From NCBI GenBank assembly GCA_002721375.1, contig PBKH01000043.1, positions 51,635-57,674 on the forward strand: a stretch of DNA of 6,040 nt, given 5' to 3'. Within the stretch, counting starts at the first letter, position 1. Each line of letters opens with the position of its first letter. Both the position numbers and the translations under genes were made by a program. This DNA is from Verrucomicrobiales bacterium (lineage in GTDB: Bacteria > Verrucomicrobiota > Verrucomicrobiia > Limisphaerales > UBA1096). Positions 1 to 3,371 of this stretch are shown here, in pieces. The notes under the pieces are model-generated. The model was not told the DNA's origin. It did not search any database and saw only the letters and a list, made by a program, of their open reading frames with translations.

Positions 1-60
1 GAGCACGCCCGCAAATTCCAGTGGAGCGTGGCCCTGGCAACTCGTTGGCTCAGGCGATGA
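1..60 (+). CDS. Possible C-terminal tail of an upstream gene (partial)
   Basis: Frame 1 is open from the left edge and ends at TGA 58-60. It gives 19 residues ending in a basic stretch (TRWLRR). All three plus frames are open over these 60 bases, so the choice rests on two points: this frame stops just before a perfect TTGACA at 62-67, and a gene ending here leaves room for a promoter of the lipoprotein gene. The product cannot be identified from so short a tail. Confidence 0.3.
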   Translation, partial: EHARKFQWSVALATRWLRR

Positions 61-61
61 A

Positions 62-89
62 TTGACACCAATGAAAACTAGCTTAGTCT
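62..89 (+). promoter_or_regulatory. Candidate sigma70-type promoter for the Cys-rich lipoprotein gene
   Basis: A perfect -35 hexamer TTGACA lies at 62-67. The best -10 candidate is TAGTCT at 84-89, 16 bp downstream, which matches the TATAAT consensus at only three of six positions. A transcript would start near 96 and give a leader of about 17 bases before ATG 113. This placement argues against translation starting at TTG 62 or ATG 71. The -35 is convincing; the -10 is weak. Confidence 0.35.
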
Positions 90-112
90 CGTTCGAAGCA
101 AGACAACTGGAT

Positions 113-370
113 ATGAATCGTTTTTTTCCCGCTTTAATTGGAGTGGCCCTATTCGTTGGTTGTGCCTCAGAGACAGAGCAACAGACCACTCAACGGCTGA
201 ATCAACACGGCGTTGTCGCACACGCCTGTTGCGAAGGCGATCCATGCTGCGGCATGAATGACTGTTGCGACATGAACGAAAAGAAAAGTGGCGAAGCGTG
301 CAAAAACGCCAAATGCGTCCGAATACCCGGAAACAAAAAATCACCTTCCAATTCAGCCAAACCACACTAA
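113..370 (+). CDS. Small cysteine-rich lipoprotein
   Basis: The predicted product is 85 residues. A short signal peptide (residues 1-16, MNRFFPALIGVALFVG) ends in a lipobox FVGC, with Cys17 as the lipidation site, so the mature protein should be anchored in the envelope by Lgt-dependent processing. After a polar spacer come three Cys-Cys pairs at 39-40, 45-46 and 51-52, spaced exactly six residues apart, then Cys63 and Cys68. Acidic residues, His37, Met48 and Met54 are interspersed. The C-terminus is Lys/Pro/Ser rich and ends in His. The Cys density suggests soft-metal binding (copper, zinc or cadmium) or disulfide cross-linking, but no family was recognised. The start at 113 was chosen over TTG 62 and ATG 71 because it puts a normal-length signal peptide before the lipobox and lies downstream of a perfect -35. 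No clear ribosome binding site is visible. The gene converges on lgt 67 bases away. Confidence 0.7.
   Translation: MNRFFPALIGVALFVGCASETEQQTTQRLNQHGVVAHACCEGDPCCGMNDCCDMNEKKSGEACKNAKCVRIPGNKKSPSNSAKPH
226..279 (+). repeat. Three degenerate 18-bp tandem units encoding a CCxxxx hexapeptide
   Basis: The units are 226-243, 244-261 and 262-279. CTGTTGCGA occurs exactly at 226-234 and 262-270. Units two and three match at 14 of 18 positions, and TGCGGCATGAATG (248-260) against TGCGACATGAACG (266-278) matches at 11 of 13. The period equals six codons, so each unit encodes one Cys-Cys pair plus four residues. This looks like expansion of a metal-binding or disulfide module by small tandem duplication followed by divergence. 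Confidence 0.6.
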
Positions 371-426
371 TACCATGGTCAATGGTCTTGGTTATAAATA
401 AAGCTAAAGCCCATCTAAGGCACCCT

Positions 427-445
427 AAAAAAACTAATTAGTTTT
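427..445 (-). terminator. Weak candidate terminator at the end of the sigma-lgt operon
   Basis: A perfect 16-bp palindrome AAAACTAATTAGTTTT (430-445) spans the lgt stop codon. Read on the minus strand it is followed by a run of T residues (seven As at 427-433 on plus). The stem is entirely A/T except one G-C pair per arm and has no real loop, so it would be unstable as a hairpin. It is offered only because the U-tract is positioned correctly for the minus-strand transcript. Confidence 0.25.
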
Positions 446-1253
446 CAGCTTTGGTTTGGCGAAGATAGAAAAAAAAGAACAATATAATGCCAATAGGCAA
501 CAACATAAGACTCAGTTGTTGTCCGGGTTTAATCCAGCCAAGCCACAATTCACCTGCGGAATAATCACCCCGGAAAAACTCGACAATGAATCGGTTTATC
601 GAGTAACCAACAATGTAAACTGCAAATACCTGTCCGTTAAATCGCTTGCGCCGGTACAGCCAAGCCAAGCCGCCGTAAAGTGCCAGATTCAATAACGCAG
701 CATAAATCTGCGTAGGATGAAGATCTACGGAATGGGCTGCATTGTCCAGTGCTTGACCAAGGGCATCATAGGCGAGGCTACCAGCTGGAAATTTAATAGC
801 CCAGGGTAGATCGCAAGCCGTGCCGTAACAACAGCCATACATCAAGCAGCCAATCCGCCCTAACGCGTGACCCAGCGGAATGCTCGGAGCAAAAGCGTCA
901 GCGATTTTCCATAGAGGCTGTTTACCGTACAAACGAGTGTACAGGATCACCGCCAGCGCCGCACCGATGAAACCGCCATAAAATACGAGTCCACCGGCGC
1001 GAAAATCCAGCACGTTCCAAAACGGTTTTCCCGCATATTGATCCTCCCAGTGGGAAATAACATAAAGCACACGAGCACCAAGCATGGCAGCAATAATGAT
1101 CCATACACCAAGATCGGAAATAACTTTGCCGTCGATGTTGTCAAGAATGCACCGACGACTGGCAGTCCATAACCCGGCGAAAAACCCAACGGCCACAAAG
1201 ATGCCATACCAGTAGACTGCAAAGCCACCGAACTTGAAGGCAACGGGATCCAT
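438..1253 (-). CDS. lgt: Prolipoprotein diacylglyceryl transferase
   Basis: Lgt is an inner-membrane enzyme that transfers the diacylglyceryl group from phosphatidylglycerol to the lipobox cysteine of prolipoproteins, the first step of lipoprotein maturation. The 271-residue product has the family's usual length and about seven hydrophobic segments. Visible family motifs are the N-terminal VYWYGIF (13-19), FRAGGLVFYGG (84-94), the signature HALGRIGCLMYGCCYG (129-144), HPTQIY (179-184) and RFIVEFFRGD (221-230). The signature carries Cys136, Cys141 and Cys142 where the E. coli enzyme has the NFINGE-type stretch; this GCCYG form is a known variant in several phyla. The start ATG is 8 bases after the stop of the DUF3106 gene, without a strong Shine-Dalgarno, so it is probably expressed from the sigma-factor operon as its last gene. 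A likely local substrate, the Cys-rich lipoprotein, is encoded convergently next door. Confidence 0.95.
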   Translation of the reverse strand: MDPVAFKFGGFAVYWYGIFVAVGFFAGLWTASRRCILDNIDGKVISDLGVWIIIAAMLGARVLYVISHWEDQYAGKPFWNVLDFRAGGLVFYGGFIGAALAVILYTRLYGKQPLWKIADAFAPSIPLGHALGRIGCLMYGCCYGTACDLPWAIKFPAGSLAYDALGQALDNAAHSVDLHPTQIYAALLNLALYGGLAWLYRRKRFNGQVFAVYIVGYSINRFIVEFFRGDYSAGELWLGWIKPGQQLSLMLLPIGIILFFFFYLRQTKAEN

Positions 1254-1261
1254 TTCGCCGT

Positions 1262-2215
1262 TCAGCGAATGGTGTTGGTGACGATGGTCTGGACCGGTAC
1301 AGACTCGTCGATTAGGCCGGGCGGCATCGGAGGCTGAGCCTCATTCCCGAAACCAGGCGGCAATGGTGGCATCTTGTTCACGAGCGTGCGCCAAGTTTTG
1401 CGCTCGACCTCAGTCAAACCTTTCCAACGCTCGGTATTGCGAAAGAAGGCAGCTCGCTCCGCCTGCGACATGTTGGCCAGCTTATCGAATGACCGAACGA
1501 CTAGCTCACGCTGCGCGGGAGTCATGACCTTGAACTGAGCAAGGCTAGACTCCATTCGTTCCCTCTCGCGACGGGACAGTTGACGCAAGGCACGTTCCTG
1601 CTCCTTGCTCGGCAAATCAAAAAACCGGTGGAATTGACGCGTCATCCTACGTCGATCGGTCTTTGGCTTTTCACGCCAAGCGGTGATTTTCCCCTCGATA
1701 CCCTCCTTCAACCGAGGTGGCATTTGACCGATGTGATTTGTCATGGCAACGCGGGAATGTCGACCCCGGCCAAAACTAGATAGGTAACGCAAAAAAGATT
1801 CATTCCTCAGCAGTTCGAGACGAACTCCAGAATCCAGCTTGTCCCAGCCGTCTAGGCGCCGTTCGATATAATTACGAAACCGCTCCGGCACGGACGCCAA
1901 CCTATCACCCCTCTCAGCCTTCGGCGCCTTCATAAGCGGCAACAGATGCCAACGAAAATCCAGCACGTCGAGCTTTCGGTTGCGCTCTGTCTCGGGTAGG
2001 GCGGAATATTCGCGCACCTTTGATAATACAATATTGCGCTTGCGCTCGGAGGAGAGCTTAAACTGAGTCATCGCTGCCTCACGTTCAGTCTCGGGCAAGG
2101 AGACGACTTTTTTAAAAATAGCAAACGGCGACTCGGCAGCCGACACACCAATCGCTATTCCCACAGCCAAAATAGACAAATGAAACAGCCGGGCCAATGT
2201 CGCACACACACTCAT
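1262..2215 (-). CDS. Secreted DUF3106-type helical protein
   Basis: The product is 317 residues, starting with a signal peptide (about 1-27, hydrophobic core SILAVGIAIG, AxA-like site VSAAES), so it is probably periplasmic or envelope-associated. The mature part is highly charged and almost wholly helical. It has repeated short units built around L/M-(T/S/P)-x-x-(E/Q)-R: LPETERE 40-46, LPETERN 73-79, LPSKEQERAL 201-210, LSRRERER 213-220, MTPAQREL 231-238, MSQAERAA 249-256 and LTEVERKT 267-274. This pattern is typical of DUF3106 proteins, whose biochemical role is unknown. A Pro-rich tail (MPPLPPGFG at 282-290, MPPGL at 297-301) follows. The gene starts 3 bases after the preceding stop, which suggests translational coupling, and ends 8 bases before lgt. 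Its place behind a sigma factor and a membrane protein suggests an envelope sensor or a target of that sigma factor, which is inference. Confidence 0.75.
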   Translation of the reverse strand: MSVCATLARLFHLSILAVGIAIGVSAAESPFAIFKKVVSLPETEREAAMTQFKLSSERKRNIVLSKVREYSALPETERNRKLDVLDFRWHLLPLMKAPKAERGDRLASVPERFRNYIERRLDGWDKLDSGVRLELLRNESFLRYLSSFGRGRHSRVAMTNHIGQMPPRLKEGIEGKITAWREKPKTDRRRMTRQFHRFFDLPSKEQERALRQLSRRERERMESSLAQFKVMTPAQRELVVRSFDKLANMSQAERAAFFRNTERWKGLTEVERKTWRTLVNKMPPLPPGFGNEAQPPMPPGLIDESVPVQTIVTNTIR

Positions 2216-2218
2216 TGA

Positions 2219-2713
2219 TCACTTCAGGGCAGCCCAGAGCTCCTCGTCAATTGGATCGGCTTGGCCGATGACTTCTATGGCATCAAAATCATTCAGCACA
2301 ACAGGGAACATCTCGGCAAAAGTGGCTACAGCCTGCAAACTTGCCGCAACTTCAACCCGATTCTTATTAAGATGCGACTGGTAGACTACACCGCCAATTA
2401 GTAGCACCATTGCAACAGCAGTGGCCGCTATATTAATGGAACTAAAACGTGGCGTGATGATTTTCCACCACGACGCTGTAACGCGAGCTGGGCTATTATC
2501 CTCCGCACTACGAATTTCCTGCAATACACGGGTAGTGAAATTAGACGCCACAGGTTCATCAGGCAGTTCGTTCAGCAGTTGATCGACCGCTTCCAACTCA
2601 GCCCGTTCAACGGGATTAGAAGCAAGCCAATCCTCCATTTGAGTCAACTCAGCCTCGTTCAGATCTCGTTTGTTTGCCGTTTGAAACAGTTTTTCAAGCA
2701 TGGGTTGATTCAT
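2219..2713 (-). CDS. Single-pass membrane protein, probable anti-sigma factor or sigma regulator
   Basis: The product is 164 residues. An acidic, helical cytoplasmic N-terminus (about 1-88) carries a segment like those of anti-sigma proteins (LNEAELTQMEDWLASNPVER, 18-37) and then VASNFTTRVLQEIR (55-68), similar to the pre-membrane segment of many anti-sigma-like proteins. One transmembrane helix lies at about 93-111 (INIAATAVAMVLLIGGVVY). The outside part ends in an acidic/hydrophobic stretch (FDAIEVIGQADPIDEELWAAL, 143-163). There is no HxxxCxxC zinc motif, in fact no cysteine at all, so it is not a ZAS-type anti-sigma factor. The anti-sigma role is inferred from topology and from its place 49 bases downstream of the sigma gene. 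TGAGACA just before the ATG is a modest Shine-Dalgarno candidate. In proteobacteria, DUF3619-type proteins occupy the equivalent operon slot and this may be a distant counterpart. Confidence 0.6.
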   Translation of the reverse strand: MNQPMLEKLFQTANKRDLNEAELTQMEDWLASNPVERAELEAVDQLLNELPDEPVASNFTTRVLQEIRSAEDNSPARVTASWWKIITPRFSSINIAATAVAMVLLIGGVVYQSHLNKNRVEVAASLQAVATFAEMFPVVLNDFDAIEVIGQADPIDEELWAALK

Positions 2714-2762
2714 TGTCTCATTTACTTAAAAACCTGAGCCAGCCAAAAGTTTTGCCAAAATA

Positions 2763-3371
2763 TCATTTTTTATGCCATTCACCTGATTTCAGATATGGTT
2801 TCAGGCGGTTTTTGAGCACCGCACGGCCTCGAAAAATGATCGACTTGACGGCCGTCAGTGAAATACCTCCAAGAACCTCAGCGATTTCCTCATAGCTGAC
2901 ACCTCCGTCACGGCAAAGCATCAGTGCGGTACGTTGTTTTTCCGGTAAATCCATCAGCGCCTCCTCTACCTTGGCCCGCAGTTCGGCGCTGAGCGAGGCA
3001 TCAGCCGGAATTGAACTGGTAGAATCTTCCACAATGCGAATCGGCTGGCCATCATTATCGGGACGAGGCTCGTCGAGTGAATCAGCCGGATGCCGCGCTC
3101 GCCGACGGATCTCATTCAACCCCAGATTGCGGGCAATTGTGAAAAGCCAGGTGGTGAATTTACTAGCCGGCTCATAACGCTCGCGGGTTTTCCAAACTTG
3201 AAGAAAAACATTCTGGGCAATGTCCTCAGCCTCGTCTGGGTCACCGATCAACCGATGCAAAAGGTTCATCACTGGCTGTTTGAACTGCTCCACCAGCATT
3301 TCATAGGCCGATAAGTCTCCCTCTTTCACCCTCAGCATCAGGGCCACGTCGGGATCATTCCTGTCAACCAT
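2763..3371 (-). CDS. ECF-type RNA polymerase sigma factor (sigma-70 family)
   Basis: The product is 202 residues from ATG 3371, with the two-domain layout of group 4 sigma factors. Region 2 (about 14-92) includes SAYEMLVEQF, DEAEDIAQNVFLQVW (46-60) and FTTWLFTIARNLGLNEIRRR (72-91), covering the core-binding and -10-recognition helices. A linker of about 40 residues rich in Asp, Pro and Ser follows. Region 4 (about 134-190) starts at EALMDLPEKQRTALML and continues through VSYEEIAEVLG (158-168) and the recognition helix (TAVKSIIFRGRAVLKNRL, 173-190). It would direct RNA polymerase to a small regulon, probably including this operon. An in-frame TTG at 3401 would add ten residues, but it lacks a ribosome binding site and lies in a palindrome, so ATG 3371 is preferred. 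It heads the operon sigma, membrane protein, DUF3106, lgt. Its start codon overlaps the outermost ATG of the divergent glnD. Confidence 0.9.
   Translation of the reverse strand: MVDRNDPDVALMLRVKEGDLSAYEMLVEQFKQPVMNLLHRLIGDPDEAEDIAQNVFLQVWKTRERYEPASKFTTWLFTIARNLGLNEIRRRARHPADSLDEPRPDNDGQPIRIVEDSTSSIPADASLSAELRAKVEEALMDLPEKQRTALMLCRDGGVSYEEIAEVLGGISLTAVKSIIFRGRAVLKNRLKPYLKSGEWHKK

Noticed and set aside
62..112. Upstream starts (TTG 62, ATG 71) for the lipoprotein gene, or extension of this frame to the left edge
   Set aside because: They would place 14-17 or more residues before the signal peptide and lie on or next to the perfect TTGACA; ATG 113 gives a standard lipoprotein signal.
78..365. 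95-residue minus-strand open frame opposite the lipoprotein
   Set aside because: It is rich in Arg and Trp, has no motif, and mirrors the plus-strand gene that has a clear lipobox.
372..386. ACCAT / ATGGT stem with a 5-base loop after the lipoprotein gene, as a terminator
   Set aside because: The stem is only 5 bp and is followed by CTTGGTTATAAA with no T-run, so it does not support termination.
456..695. 79-residue plus-strand open frame opposite lgt
   Set aside because: It lies wholly antisense to lgt, has no recognisable domain and no ribosome binding site.
1580..1783. 67-residue plus-strand open frame opposite the DUF3106 gene
   Set aside because: It is antisense to the charged repeats, with no domain, promoter or ribosome binding site.
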